Shown: positions 46,501 to 58,859 of the stretch, piece after piece
Layout of the letters: each line of letters begins with the position of its first letter
Numbering within the stretch: position 1 is the first letter of the stretch
NCBI GenBank assembly: GCA_032164245.1
Contig: JAVMKO010000003.1
Coordinates: 38,566,890-38,630,889, forward strand
Direction of reading: 5' to 3'
DNA length: 64,000 nucleotides
Origin: Sternotherus odoratus
Taxonomy: Eukaryota; Chordata; Testudines; Kinosternidae
Notes under the pieces: model-generated
What the model was told of the DNA's origin: nothing
Seen by the model: only the letters and a program-made list of their open reading frames with translations
Database searches by the model: none
Translations under genes and position numbers: made by a program

Positions 46501-47690
46501 CATGCTTTAATATATTAGAAATAGGTTTGAAGATTTAACTTTATCCTTGCAATTTGGAAGACTGTTTTTAATATTATATGTTCAACTTTTATTACACATC
46601 CCCTTATTCAGAAATCTTTCTGTCTAGTGAAAATGCACATCAATCAATTACATGCTAATTTGCCTGACATTCAGTCAGAAGGCAACATACCACCCAAATA
46701 CAAATTCAACTAGACCCCAGCACATGCTCTGCTTTCATTAATCATTCAAGGTTCTTGGACAAGACAGCTATTACGAATACAAAAAGCCACTACAAGGACA
46801 AACACAGCACTAGGAGTCTTGGTATGAAAATTGCATTATATTCCTGCTAGAAAATATCCTGTTTTGCTTTTGAAAACTCTGATAATATCAGTAAACACCC
46901 TCCCTTTTGCAACTGCATGCTCCATAGACCTAATTTCCAGGAGAATTTTATACATTTTTGAAGTGGGAAAGGAGAATCACCTTACCCCACATATGCAAGA
47001 ATTAATTCTCTTCCCAGTACCTAACCCAGATAAAGTGTACACATACACTCCCCCCTCCCCCCCCCAGGCTTTTTTTACATTGGTATTTCTTCTTTATTTA
47101 CAGCAGTTCATGTACACAGTAAGCTACTGAACCTGCCACACAATGTAACATTACCACACTTTTCTTGAAGACAGAAGGGATGATTCTGATCATAATCAAA
47201 ACCAACTTGCTTGATGTTAATGAAGTTGCATTGGTGTATAACCAGTGTATGTGAAATTCCATTGACTTCCATGGAGTTACTCCTGATTCTCACTGGTATA
47301 AGTCTGAAATTAGACTCAGGCACAGATTCTCATCTCTGTAACTCTCCCAGTCCCTGCTATTCAAAAGGCATAAAAGTGTTAAAGCTGCCGCCACACTAAT
47401 GTCTTTGCACTTGCTTTTAATGTGATCTCAGGATGTTTCTTCACCCTGTAATCTTAAACTAGGTCTTGCTGCCTGTCATCCTGAAGTCTTGACAACCTTT
47501 TGTTGCAGAATTCTACCTATCTCAGAAACTAAATAGCTTTGAGGCAGTACTTGCAGGGGTAAACTCCAAGGAAAAAGTAATTGTGATGAACAAACTGATG
47601 ATGATTATTCAGGGAATGGGACATTGCTACATTTTTGGCTTAGAATAGTGGTAGGGAGAATTGTACTGCTACCGGTCCCTTCTGTTAGAC
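43557..47690. other. Long AT-rich stretch, no gene recognised
   Basis: The longest frame (44264-44752, minus, 162 codons) shows no domain, no strong initiation context that I can judge, and no flanking exon pattern, so I do not call it. About 43800-43930 resembles the AT-rich AATTTTC/TTTTGAAA repeat family. A poly-C run lies at 47050-47066. About 47255-47315 carries the recurring CCATTGACTTCCATGGAGTT motif followed by TACTCCTGATTCTCACTGG. Confidence 0.45.
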
Positions 47691-47699
47691 AGACCTTGG

Positions 47700-47800
47700 G
47701 CCACAATTTGTAAAGGTATTTAGGTACCTAAAGATGCAGATAGGCATCTAAGTCCCATTAAGCACCTATTTGCATCTTCAGACACCTAAAATCCTGTAAA
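47700..47800. repeat. Fragment of a CCTAAAT-type MITE
   Basis: GGTATTTAGGTACCTAAAGA and GGCATCTAAGTCCCATTAAG, then GCATCTTCAGACACCTAAAA form a partly self-complementary segment. Decayed, ends unclear. Confidence 0.4.
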
Positions 47801-47989
47801 AATCCGGTGTTTCATCATTAAAAAACTAATACATTTTCTTAAAATCTAGAGTTGTTAATCCTGGTGTCTGAACAAAATCACAATTGTGTTATAAATTACC
47901 TAAATATACCCTAACTAAATCGCTCCTCAGTTTCAACAGGGTGTGTGGCAAGGGTTCTTAAACTTGTTTGTAAAATATGGACCATATTT

Positions 47990-48079
47990 TAACAGAGACT
48001 CATAGACTCTAAGGTCAGAAGGGACCATTATGACCTTGTCTGATATAATGTTTCCCAATATCGGTGTGACAACTATAGT
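47990..48079 (-). mobile_element. CR1 LINE 3' UTR fragment
   Basis: CATAGACTCTAAGGTCAGAA, then GGGACCATTATGACC is the antisense CR1 3' terminus. It is interrupted on the right by a hAT MITE. Confidence 0.7.
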
Positions 48080-48525
48080 CAGAGCCATCCCTAAGGTATG
48101 GAAAATCAGCATGTCCACCCTGGGCCACAGGATTTAGACCACGTGTTTCATGAGGAGGCAGGCGGGAAGGTGAAGGAGGAGGCGGATGGGCAGGGGGGCA
48201 AGCAGGAGCCCCTCTACAAAGCTTCCCCTCCCCCTGTGCCTTCTGCCCACCAACGGCCCCCGCCAATCACTGCTTCCTCCTCTCTCCCAGGGCCTACAGT
48301 CAATCAGCTGTTTCGTGGTGTCTGAAGGCACTGGAAGGGAGGGGAGAGGAGCAAGGGCACTGCATGCTCAGGGAGGGGGTGGAACTGGGCGGGGAAGAGG
48401 CAGGCTGGGGGTGGGAAGAGGTGGAGTGGGGACGAGACCTGGATGAAGCCAGAGAGGGCACCCCCTGGCAGATAGAAAGTCAGTGCCTTCGTCCAAGGCC
48501 CCGGACACCCGTAGGGATGGTCCTG
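48080..48525. mobile_element. Non-autonomous hAT MITE, 446 bp, GC-rich
   Basis: The left end CAGAGCCATCCCTAAGG and the complement of the right end, CAGGACCATCCCTACGG, are inverted repeats. The 8-bp flanks ACTATAGT and ATTACAGC match at 5 positions; the three differences are all C/T changes, consistent with decay. The interior is purine-rich and GC-rich with overlapping chance frames on both strands. No transposase. Confidence 0.75.
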
Positions 48526-48742
48526 ATTACAGCAATTCCTTACATGAGGAAGTAATACTAGGAAAGTATATATTCTTATCCTTTGACTTCCAGAAGCTGG
48601 GACTGGACAACAGGAGATTGATCACTCAACAACTGCAATTTTCTGTTCATTCTGAAGTATCTGGCACTGGCCACCATCAGAAGACAGGATACTGGGATAG
48701 GTGGACCATTGGTCTCACCCAATATGGAAATTTGTATGTTCT
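48526..48742 (+). repeat. Interspersed repeat, sense copy of the 36180 family
   Basis: Contains GAAGTATCTGGCACTGGCCA, CAGAAGACAGGATACTGGGA, TGGACCATTGGTCTCACCC and the terminal TTTGTATGTTC, in the order known for a common turtle repeat (tentatively CR1-like). Opposite in orientation to 36180-36365. Confidence 0.55.
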
Positions 48743-49300
48743 TTTAATTCAATCTAGCAGCTAGAAATAAGAAGGAGGAATCATAACTATTTGACCAGTA
48801 ATCTCTTCATGGACCATCACACAATGTTGCATAGACCACATATTAAGAAACCCCGGGATATGGTATTTCTTCTGACATCCTTCCCTAACCTAAAGTACTA
48901 ATGCTGCTCTGTCAGGAAACAGGTACCTGTTCAAGAGAGCTAGTAGAGGCCTTACTCACTGAGAATCCTGATGGATCTATAGATTTTGTGAGCAGAACCC
49001 CATCCTGCATATTATTTAGTCCACCCACATATTCTCCATGTAATGATTTGGGAATAACTCCAGAACTGGGACCTCAGAGTTCTCCCTTCTCTGTCCAGTG
49101 TTAGCTGCTTCCCTTTTATTTTTACATATTAAGATATCAGCAGAATTTAAATTCTAGAACCATGAGTCAGTCCCAAAGTTCGGAATAAACACAGGGACCT
49201 ACAATGATAGTGTCACAGGCCAGATTCTGACACCCTTACTCACAATGAGCAAGTAAATTTCAGCAGGGTAATCAGTTACCTACATTCCTTACCCAATACC
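48743..49300. other. No gene recognised
   Basis: No supported feature. At 49205-49300 the sequence resembles an ancient repeat (CCAGATTCTGACACCCTTAC) that appears to resume at about 50086, implying an insertion between. Confidence 0.35.
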
Positions 49301-49312
49301 TAATACCTTACT

Positions 49313-50085
49313 GTAAGAGTGGGGGTACCCCTGCCTCTGTGCTCTTGAGTACAAAGACTGAGACTCTTTTTTAGCCAGACCACTTAACTTTAGCTGCTTC
49401 CCAGCCAAGTTAATTCTCTACACCCCAAGACTCCCCCTTTTACCATTTGGGTTCTTGGGGAACCACGGCTGCCACCATCTGAGTAGATATCCAAGGCCCT
49501 GGATGGGGGTACTCAGACTCCCCCCTACCTCCGTCTGTTCCCCCTCCCCCTTCACCCTTCTCGTCTGAAGAGAAAGGGAGACTTCGTTCCTTAACTCATA
49601 CCCTGAGCTGTTTCTTATACCTCCCTCCCTCCTCCCCCCTCTCTTCCCAACCTGGAAGCAAAGGAAGCCTTAAGGGAAGTAAACCAAATGTTTTATAACT
49701 AACAAGATTTAATAAAGAAAAAAGATTAGAACATAGGCACAGTACAGCTTAGAATTTAGAATTCTCTACTTCTCATCTGAACTGGACAGAGACACCCCAG
49801 ATAGGCACAGACTTGATGCAAAATCAAAATATTACTTACATTTAGCTAAGTAGGAATATAAGAAGGAAAGTTGAGCCATCTCCACAGCTAGAGATGAGCT
49901 CTCGGACCCTGGCCCCTGCTGCATGGCCAGCAAAACGAAACTAAACTCTAAAACCCCTCCCTCCCTCTCTCATGGCAGGGAGCTCTTACGTCACTTGTTT
50001 TCAGGTAACAGTAACCCTCTCCAGCACTTTACACTTATGACACTTACTAATATCTTACTCTCTGATTATGCCCACGAGCTCCGAT
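49313..50085. mobile_element. Probable inserted LTR-like element, unclassified
   Basis: Ancient-repeat sequence before (CTTACTCACAATGAGCAAGT) and after (GGTCACTCATGGAGTAAAAT) looks like one disrupted unit. The block between differs: pyrimidine-rich, with an AATAAA at about 49710 and A-rich TAATAAAGAAAAAAGATTAG nearby, as in LTR R/U5 regions. I could not find matching duplications or sure ends. Classification as LTR is inference. Confidence 0.35.
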
Positions 50086-52139
50086 GGGGTCACTCATGGA
50101 GTAAAATTTGATGCAAGGATGTCAGCATCTGGATCATAATCATGAAGTTACCAACAGTTAAAAACAAACAAACCTTGTGATTTTACTATCATGCCACTGC
50201 AGAATTTCTGTACTTGTTTTCTACACAAAATACATTTTCTATATTAATTTTTCAGTCAATGATAAAGGTAGGTAGAATGCTTTTCTTCCATACTTTAAGA
50301 AAATAAGCCTATACTTTGATTTCAATCCAAAATTTTATGATACTACATTAAGGGAGCTTAGCAATGAAGGAGAAAATCTTTTTCTTAACAATTATTTACA
50401 GTGGAAATAAATATACAATTATTAAATCAAACAGACTCTGGTTGTCCAAATCAGGCACTTATATTCCTAACCCTAAATAAGATAGATACTGCAAAGGTGC
50501 AAATTATATTCTTCCACTTATCCTCTTAATTGGGATATGCAACTTGGCTTCATGCCACTTGCATTTATCTTTGACTAGCAATCCCAGACTACAGTTGGTT
50601 CCTTTTGTGTTTGTTTTGTTAAAAGAAATATGCACACTAAAAATAACTGCTTCAGCATTAGTTGTCGTCTATTTACAGTGGTGCTGTCGTCTTCTATAAC
50701 CTTCCAGGTCCTCTTACTGAAAAGGCTACTACACATATGGCAGAATGCAACAAATGGCAACATCTAGATATTACTACAAATTGTTCCACTCTATTAGTGC
50801 TCCACCTAAAAACTAAAACCCATGAGATGGTGCAGATTTAAAAGATATTATTTTGTCTTGTATAGAGTGCTAAGAACATAAATGATCTTTTACAGAATAC
50901 ATAAAAAGGAGGTCCTTCATCTATGTCAGACAAATAGGATACATGTGAAAACAGGAAAAAAGGAGACTGCTAGTGAGGAGTTTAATAAAGGAAGCAGGTT
51001 TCCTGAAAGAAATTTTAAAAAGAGATTTGAAATAAGGAAGGTTGGGCATTTGGTAAAAATCTTTAAATTTATGCAGGGTAATTATGGATGATAGACTTCC
51101 CCAAAAGACAGTCCTTTTCTAGTTTTGTTTTATATTTTAAAGTGGCAGTCCAAGTATATTTCAATATTTAATAACGATGATTTTCTCACCACTAGGGATT
51201 TCTACAAGAGACACCCACCTACAACTTATCAAACTGTGAATGGGGCCCTATCCACAGAAAATAATGATGCAAATGCACTTTTCAATTGTCTACAATACTT
51301 AAAACAGATATTCAGCACATCTTTACTTATTAGTAAACTGAACTACATTCCTTAGTATGTAAATTAAAATTAATATGCATATGAAATGTGTACTAAGACT
51401 CCTTTTAACCACTAATACATACATCAGATGATGAGATGATTACTTAAAACACAGAGTCAACTTCTCATAAAATTTTAATCTTTTAATATCCACATGGAAG
51501 TTTATTTTTCCCCCTACTGATTTTGTGGTTTTGATTTTGTAAACATTTGGTTTATTATTCCAGTGTTTATAAAGAATTTAAAATTAACGTGTTTTTCTTT
51601 TTAACACCACTAGCACCAACAACACAGAAAGAACACTCAAAATAAGAGGCCTGTGGATGTGGAAAAACACATGTGAGGGTGGTGGTGGGGAATATTTTCC
51701 ATGCTTTCAGAGTCATGAAAAGCTCAAGGCTTTAGAGGTTCATGGAGTATCAATTTCTGTCTGATTGTAAGGGGAGCAATGTGTGACTGACTACCTAATC
51801 ACCCAGTACCCTAAAGCTGAAACAAAAACAGTGTATATTCACATGATGGAGGGGAAAAAGGTCAAATTTAGACTTTAAACTAGAAAATAATTTAGGCCAG
51901 TGTCAGGGAAGAGTTATCTACCTGTAGATAAGCAGGTATGGCCCTCCCAACTCAAGGATGTTCTGACATCTATAAGGAAAATCCAGCAGATCTTGTGGGA
52001 GCAGGGAATCCTGAAGGTCTCATGGCATTTTAGATGTGCCAGGAAATTTCAACTTCCTTCTGCTGGGAAGAGCCTGAATTGCAACTTGTGTCTTTCCCAG
52101 TATGCCAGGCTAATTTCCTTCTCTGACAAGGTCACTAGC
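50086..52139. other. No gene recognised; AT-rich
   Basis: Short frames without domains. The part from about 51890 (GGTATGGCCCTCCCAACTCA ... CTCATGGCATTTTAGATGTG) may be another repeat abutting the CR1 but was not identified. Confidence 0.4.
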
Positions 52140-53290
52140 CTAGAGAATAGGAGGAAGCAGTAAATATGGTACAGCCTGATTTTAGTAAGGCTTTTGACCA
52201 AGTCCCATAATATTCTAATAAGCACACTAGGGAAATGTTGTCTAAATTAAATTACTATGAGGTGGCTACACAACTGGTTCAAAGACCATACTCAAAAAGT
52301 AGTTACTGATGGTTTGCTGTCAGAGTGGGAGGGCGTATCTATTGGGGACTCCAAGGGTCAGTCCCGGGACTCACTATTTTCATTACTGGCTTGGATAATG
52401 AAGTTGGAAGTGTGCTTATAACATTTGTGGATGGCATCAAGCTGGGAGGGTTGCAAGCACTTTGGAGGACAGGATCAGAATTCAAAAGGACCTTGACAAA
52501 TTGGAGAACTGGTCTGAAATCAACAAGGTGAAATTAAATAAATACAAGTTCACATAACTTCATTTAGAAAGGAAAAATCAAATGCACAACTACAAAATGG
52601 GGGATAACTGAATAAGTGATAGTGCTGTGGGAAAAGATCTGGAGGATATAGTGGTTCACAAATTGAATATGAGTCAACAATGTGATTCAGCTGCAAAAAT
52701 GGTGAATATTATTCCGGGGTGTATTAACTGCAATGTTGAATGTAAGACATGGCAAGTAATTATCCCATTCTCCTTGGCACTGGTGAAGCCTCAGGTGGAC
52801 TATGGTGTCCAGTTCTGGGCACCCAACACTTTAGGAAAGACATGGGAAAATTGGAGAGAGTTTAGAGGAGAGCAATAAAAATGATAAAAAGTTTAGACAA
52901 CCTGACCTATGAAGAAAGGTTAAAAAGAAACTTGCCATGTTTAATCTTGAGAAAATAGAGAGTGGAATGTGATAAGGGCTGTTATAAAGAGGACTGTGAT
53001 CATGTATTCTCCATGTCTACTGAAAGTAGGACAAGAAGTAATAGGCATAATCTCCAGCAGTTGAGATTTTGGTTAGATATTAGAAAACAACTTCTACAAG
53101 GACAGTTATGCTTTGGAATAGGCTGCCAAGGCATGCTGTGGAATCTCCATCATTGGAGGTTTCTTAAAACTGGTTGGACAACACCTGCCAGAGATGGTCT
53201 AGGTTTACTTGGTTCCACCATGGTGCAGGGGGCTTGATTTGGTGACTTGTTCAGGTCCCTTTGGGCCCCACATTTCTATGATCTTATCCT
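52140..53290 (+). mobile_element. CR1 LINE, ORF2 3' half and 3' UTR
   Basis: It begins in DFSKAFDQVP (reverse transcriptase domain A) at about 52172, continues with MRWLHNWFKDHTQKVVTDGL, then KDLEDIVVHKLNMSQQCDSA and LALVKPQVDYGVQFWAPNTL (52787-52835). It ends with the 3' UTR GGTCCCTTTGGGCCCCACAT, then TTCTATGATCTTAT. The polymerase aspartate motif is degraded (TFVDGIKLGG in place of FADD-KLGG). Frameshifts are numerous. Orientation is plus. Confidence 0.9.
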
Positions 53291-54104
53291 TGGATTCTGC
53301 ATCCGTCAGGAATCATGCTGCCATGGCTTCCCTGCCTTTGCCCAGACCACTTTCCCCCTGTACTTCCCACAAAGAATCTAAAGGCATGGCATAAGCAGCC
53401 ACCAAAATTCATGCTTTCAGTGCAGATATCAGTTATGAACAAAAATCTCAGTAGGCTTGGAAAAGATTCATGCTTGTTAGAGCATAACAGATTGGCCATG
53501 CTTTCTCCTCATCTAATCATTATTTACACACTTCTGTCTCAGTACAGGGCTTTCAGAAAAGCCTGAGGAAGGGGAAGGCTGCCCATGTGGCTGAACTCCC
53601 TTCCTCTGACAAAACTTGGGCCAAAGGAATATGTTGATGCCCGATTTCCTGTGTAGTCAAATCACTTTGTAGTCAAATCCTTTTCATGAATCTTGGGTTT
53701 CCCATTTGCTAAATTAGGATAATAGCACTCATTTACCTTCCTCACTTATTTAAATCAATTATAGTTGTAACGTGCTTGGAAAATATAAAACACTACCAAA
53801 CTGCGGGTTTATTTCCAGCTCACAGGTGGGATGGAAGGATTAACCAGTTAATATCTATAGAGTACTTTGAAAACATTAATGTGGTCTCTGGGATTGACTA
53901 CAGTTTTGTTTAAGGAAGTTTTACAGTGCTAGAATGCCACTGATTTCAATTGAGTTATTCCTAATTTATACCCATGTAAGTAAGCCCAGAATCAGGCTAT
54001 ATACTTAGTAAAGTATATTACTTTATCTTTGTGTTTTACATCTGATTCAGTCATAATGAATCATATTTGTCATACAATCAGTTGAAAGTGATGTTTATAG
54101 GTAA
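53291..54104. other. No gene recognised; ancient repeat motif
   Basis: About 53936-53990 contains CCACTGATTTCAATTGAGTT, then ATTCCTAATTTATACCCATG, a diverged member of the recurring motif family. No coding support. Confidence 0.4.
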
Positions 54105-54199
54105 CTAGCGAAAACACCCGGCGTTGCTCGGGTCAGTTGGAGGTGGGGAGGGGGCAGACAGCTGAGCGAGTGTGGGGTCCGTTGGATGGGGGCAGAGAG

Positions 54200-54750
54200 C
54201 AAACCTGACACCCCCACCTCACCTCCCCTGACGAAACCCGACACCCCCACCTCACTTACCTCTCGACCAACCCCGACTCACATTTTCACCCCCGCCACCC
54301 AAACCCAACACCCCCATGTCTCCCCCCTACCAACCCCAACACCCCCTGACCAACACCCACACCTCACCCCCCTGTAGACCAAACCTGACACACCCACCTC
54401 ACTTTCCCCCCCAACCAAACCCGACACCCCTACCTACCACCACAAACCCGACACCCACACCTCACTTACCCCTCGACCAACCCCGACCCCTCTCCCCACC
54501 CCCCCAACCAAACCCAACACCCCCACCTTACCCCCCGACCAAACCCAGCACCCCCTGACCAACCCCAAACCCCACACCTCACCCACCCCGACACCTTCCC
54601 ACCCCCCCAGATGAAACCCAACACCCCCGGCTCACTTACCCCCCCGACCAAACCCGACACCCGCACCTCACCACCCCCGACCAAACCTGACACCCCCACC
54701 TCACCCCCCGACCAAACCCGACACCCCTACCTCACTTACCCTCCGACCAA
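54200..54750. repeat. C-rich irregular tandem repeat
   Basis: Units based on ACCAAACCCGACACCCCCAC, then CTCACTTACCCCCCG (about 30-36 bases) recur irregularly. Purines and pyrimidines are strongly strand-asymmetric, almost no G on the plus strand. The array interrupts the 45-bp unit whose first copy is at about 54131-54200. Confidence 0.85.
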
Positions 54751-54760
54751 ACCCAACTCG

Positions 54761-55000
54761 GGTCCGTCGGAGGTGGGCAGGGGTCAGAGAGCTGAGGGAT
54801 TCCGGGGTCCGTCGGAGGTGGGCATGGGGCAGAGAGCTGAGGGATTCCAGGGTCCGTCGGAGGTGGGGAGGGGGCACAGAGCTGAGGGATTCTGGGGTTC
54901 CATTGGAGGGGGGAGGGGGCACAGAGCTGAGGGATTCCGGGGTTCCATTGGAGGGGGGAGGGGCAGAGAGCTGAGCGAGTGCGGTGTCTGTTGGAGGGGG
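54761..55000. repeat. 45-bp minisatellite
   Basis: GGTCCGTCGGAGGTGGG-type units begin at 54761, 54806, 54851, 54896 and 54941, an exact period of 45, with a last degraded copy from about 54983. The same unit starts at about 54131 near the left end of the element. Confidence 0.92.
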
Positions 55001-55256
55001 TATTATGACATCATAACTATGTCACAGAGAACAGCAGCTGCCCAGCTGATGTGATTGGCCTTTAAAGAATTTCACCCCCGGGGGGCGTCAGAGGTGAGAT
55101 TTGAAAAATTTTCGACTCTTACGGTCATTAGGACCCCAAGACCTCTAACTGTACCAAATTTCAAGTCTCTAGCTCAAACGGTGTGGAAGGAGTAAGCGTA
55201 CACCCATACATACATACATACACGCATACACCATTTGACTTTTATATATATAGATT

Positions 55257-56124
55257 CTCAACAGATTTGCACTAAATTATATCCATGAACCAACACAACA
55301 CATAGTTTATACAACACCATTAATGGGCAATGAGGTAAAAGGCAATGGAGTGAGATGATATGCATGACTGCAAACAGTGCTGTAACTATCCAAATCTCAC
55401 TGGGATTTACAGATTTTGTTGTGAGTAGTTTCAAATTAAAGAAGAACATAGTTTAGCAAAGATTGCAGTTGATATTTATATCTCAGAATGGCATTAACTG
55501 TGAATATATAAATATCAATGCATTGACTATTTGTCTGTGTCTATACTCTTGATTTGATTTGTAACTGGTATTATTTGATCGGTGTCTTTCTGCATGGGTT
55601 TTTATTTTTTACATAGTTAAATACAGTGACTCTTGATCTTGTAAAACAAACTAATATAAAACAGTGATTTAGTTTCATTACCAACAACATCTCAGAGCAT
55701 ATTTCCCAAGACACTACTATATCACACTGCACATTACCTCAGTTGACAGCTTAGGGGTTGTGTTTTATTAAAATGTTAAAATATCAGCTATTTCTCTTTT
55801 AACCATAAAACACATTGTATGTGTGGACAAAAAGTGGTCTCTGTAGAAAATGTATTCATTCTCCATTCATTCCCCATTCATTCATTGGGAAAAACCCAAT
55901 TTAACAATTCTTTGATAGCACTCTAATCCCATCTATGGCCTTGCATTAAAAATCTAATAAAATCTAAAGTTTAAAACTCTTTACTTCAAGGCTTAAGAAC
56001 AATGTGGTCTGTCCAGCCTAAAACAGATTCTGTGGCTACTAGCCGGTAGAAGCTCAGTTTTCCTGGACTATGCGATGGCTATTAGTTTGTCTCAAGGGGC
56101 AGACCACGTCATTTACTGTATGCC
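55257..56124. other. No gene recognised
   Basis: AT-rich with no supported feature. A CATTCATTCCCCATTCATTCATT tract of short repeats lies near 55858-55885. Confidence 0.4.
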
Positions 56125-56690
56125 TACATCCTAAGGCCAGGAGGAGACCAGTGTTAAAATCTAGTTTGATCTCTTGTATGACACAAGCCATTGAACTTCC
56201 CCAAAATAATTCCTGTTTGAACTAGAGCATATATTTTAGAAATACATCTAATACCGATTTTAAAATTGCCAGTGGAAAAGTCTTGTTAAGTTGTTTCAAT
56301 AGTTAATTATCCTCACTATTAAAAATGTGTAACTTATTTGCAGTTTGACTGTGTTTATCTTCAGCTTCCAGCCATAAGATTTTGTACCTCTGTCTGTTGG
56401 ATTGAAGAGCCACCGACCAATATCTGTTCCCCATGTAATTACTCTGATCAAGGAACCCTTACACCTTTTTTTTGCTAAGCTACATCAATTGAGTTCTCTG
56501 AGTCTAGCACTATAAGGCATGTTTTCTAATCCTTTAATCATTCTTGTGGCTCTTCTCTGAATTCTTTCCAACTTATCCTTCTTCAGTTGTGGACACCAGA
56601 ACTAGACCTAATATTGCGCTAGTGGCTGCACCAATGCCAAATACAGAGGCAAAATATCCTCTGTATACCTGTGATGAACTGGGGCAATAT
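56125..56690 (-). mobile_element. CR1 LINE 3' fragment, antisense
   Basis: Plus-strand landmarks AAGGCCAGGAGGAGACC (3' UTR), ATCATTCTTGTGGCTCTTCT, GTTGTGGACACCAGAACTAG and GCACCAATGCCAAATACAGA appear in the order of antisense CR1, parallel to 37330-37870. No intact frame; 5'-truncated. Confidence 0.82.
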
Positions 56691-57236
56691 CTGTTCAACT
56701 TTTGAATTCTGATGGATAATGTGAAGTTGTATAATGAAAAACTGCTGGATGATGAGTGCCTATTTGTATGTAGATCCATCATTGCTGACAAGCCTGTAGC
56801 AGATATGCACCAGACAGGCACAATGTTGAGGATGATACTTAAATCTCACAACACGTTATGCTAAAAAACAAACAAACAAACAAAAAACCCTCAACAGCTG
56901 TGTCCTTAGGAAAAAACTGTTTAACTGATTCCTGTGAAGTGGGGGAGGGAAGGTAGGAGCCGTGGAAAGTTATGAGAAAGAAAGCAAAGGAGTCCAGGTG
57001 AGCAGGAGGGGTTTAAAATAAAGAAACTCATAGAAAGAGGGCCAGACAGGAAGAAGATGTGCAGGACAGGAGAGACCAAGGTCAAAAAAGCTGGATAACG
57101 AGCTCCATCAGGGAAAGAGCCCACATTCAAAAGTCTCTATAGGGAGGACACACCATACCAGCTTGCCTTCCTGGACAACGATGATCTCTAAGGGAAAAGA
57201 TGCCAAAAAGGGAAAAGTGAAGTACTAAGGGACATG
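56691..57236. other. No gene recognised
   Basis: Contains an (AAAC)n tract at about 56863-56887 and a purine-rich segment at 56935-57120. No supported coding. Confidence 0.4.
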
Positions 57237-57402
57237 CATGACCACCGCTTCCCATATTTTCTATTGGCCGTGAATGGTGAACCACGGCCACTAGGAGCTG
57301 CAGGCAGCTGTACCTGCGGATGGGCAATGTAAATACTGTCTTGCAGCCCGCCAGTGGATTACCCTGATGGGCCACCCACGGGCTGAAGGTTGCTCACCAC
57401 TG
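57237..57402 (-). mobile_element. hAT MITE fragment
   Basis: Read minus, it starts CAGTGGTGAGCAACCTTCAG and continues GGTGGCCCATCAGGGTAATC, then CCACTGGCGGGCTGC, with TAGTGGCCGTGGTTCACC further in. This is the 5' end of the CAGGGGTGGGCAACC hAT family common in turtles. The other terminus is not visible, so it is truncated. The possible 8-bp flank at 57403-57410 (GCCTAGTG) has no partner. Confidence 0.68.
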
Positions 57403-58859
57403 GCCTAGTGAAATAGAGCTGGGGCTTCTAGCCAGGACCCCAATAAAAATTAATAATAGTGGTGATATCACAGCTTTAATATGCTTATATTGGGATTCAA
57501 GGTTTTAGTTATCAAGATATATACTAAATTTTTATTTCTCATACTTGCTAAACTGATTTTTGTCATAATCCTGACACCCGTTATTGCTTCATTGCGTACC
57601 ACATACTGACACATATATTGGAATGTACATTTCTTGAATGCAATATTTTTTTAAAATAAAAACGATCTGCTATTGCTGTGTGATTAGAACTTGGTTACTT
57701 AGTAGTGTTTGCTTTTAGTTTTCAAGGTTGGGATTATTTCAAAATGACAAGTAAATGCAGTATTCAGTTTCCATTGCAGTTACATTTTCCCAGTTTCATC
57801 ATGAATCATTTACAACCATTAGCAATGAAATGCAGACTTAGTATAGTGGCATTTATTCTAAAACATGCTCATTTGGAGCAGTAATTGTTCTGCTACCAGG
57901 GCACAACCCTGTATAACATTCCTTTAACAGTTTTTTTATGAAGATGGAACTTTAATTTTTCCAGTAGCTACAAAGTGCAATGCATGAGTACCTTTCCTCA
58001 TTTGTTTTTCATCATGTATCACTACCCAGAGGCAATCATTAGCTAATTTGCTGATTTATGGTTGCAGTTTATGAGTGTTAAACAATACTGAACCATTGCA
58101 GTTTTTCCCCCAGCTCTATGACTGAAGAAGAATGTCTGTCCTTTGTATTCTTAGCAATGCAAAGAAAATGTACCTCATCCTGTGTGTTCTTCATTTCTCG
58201 GAGATCTGAAATTGCTTTCTTATTACTTTCCTGTTGAATTTAACCTAAAGCACTGTTCACCTTGCTACGTTCTCCAACGCTGCTACGACAAGCTATACTG
58301 CCACCTATCACTAAACAAGGTCAATATGTAATAGATGTTACTTATGCAGAGTCCCAATAATACATATGGTGAAAAGCAAATTGGTTAGTGCTGATTTTCT
58401 GATAGGACCCAGGATCCTAGCTGTGTGAGGCATGTTTTCAGTATACAATAAAGCACAAGAATCCATATTCAAAATCTGTTTTAAAAATGAGAGTCCGCAT
58501 ATTACCTTTGCTTATTTGCAAATAACTCTGGAAATCATGCAACATGCAACAAGGAAAACTTCCTAAACTTTCTGTGCTATACTGCTGTATATTAAAGTTA
58601 TTGGATCATGCTACTAAAGGTATGCACCAAAGCCACACCTGTAAAACAGTAAATGTGCATTTGCTATACACACAAACAGGCATTTACATGAAAAAAAAAG
58701 TTAATTGCAGAGACAGTTTGCATATATAGAAACCTTTGCGTAATGTGTTCTGTACGCTCATACAGACATACAGTTTTAGTTACTGTAATATGTTATGACA
58801 AGTTATACAGAGCAACTGTATTGCTCATTAAACTGGGCTCATCAGTTTTAATAGAGCCA
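57403..58859. other. No gene recognised; AT-rich
   Basis: No frame longer than about 60 codons and no transposon end recognised. Confidence 0.45.

Larger units (their letters stand above)
54105..55256. mobile_element. Interspersed element with CCCGGCGTTGCTCGGG head, two tandem arrays and a TATATATAGAT tail
   Basis: The left part, AACTAGCGAAAACACCCGGC then GTTGCTCGGGTCAG, includes a small hairpin. The right part (GGACCCCAAGACCTCTAACT, CAAATTTCAAGTCTCTAGC, then (CATA)n and TTTTATATATATAGATT) is the tail of a class of interspersed element seen in several animals, whose superfamily I do not assign. Between are a C-rich array (54200-54750) and a 45-bp array (54761-55000). No protein with a recognisable domain is encoded; long frames are repeat artefacts. 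Confidence 0.6.

Noticed and set aside
54761..55000. CRISPR-like or coding repeat
   Set aside because: A contiguous 45-bp minisatellite without spacers. The period is a multiple of three, but the frames contain no domain and the element is a transposon.
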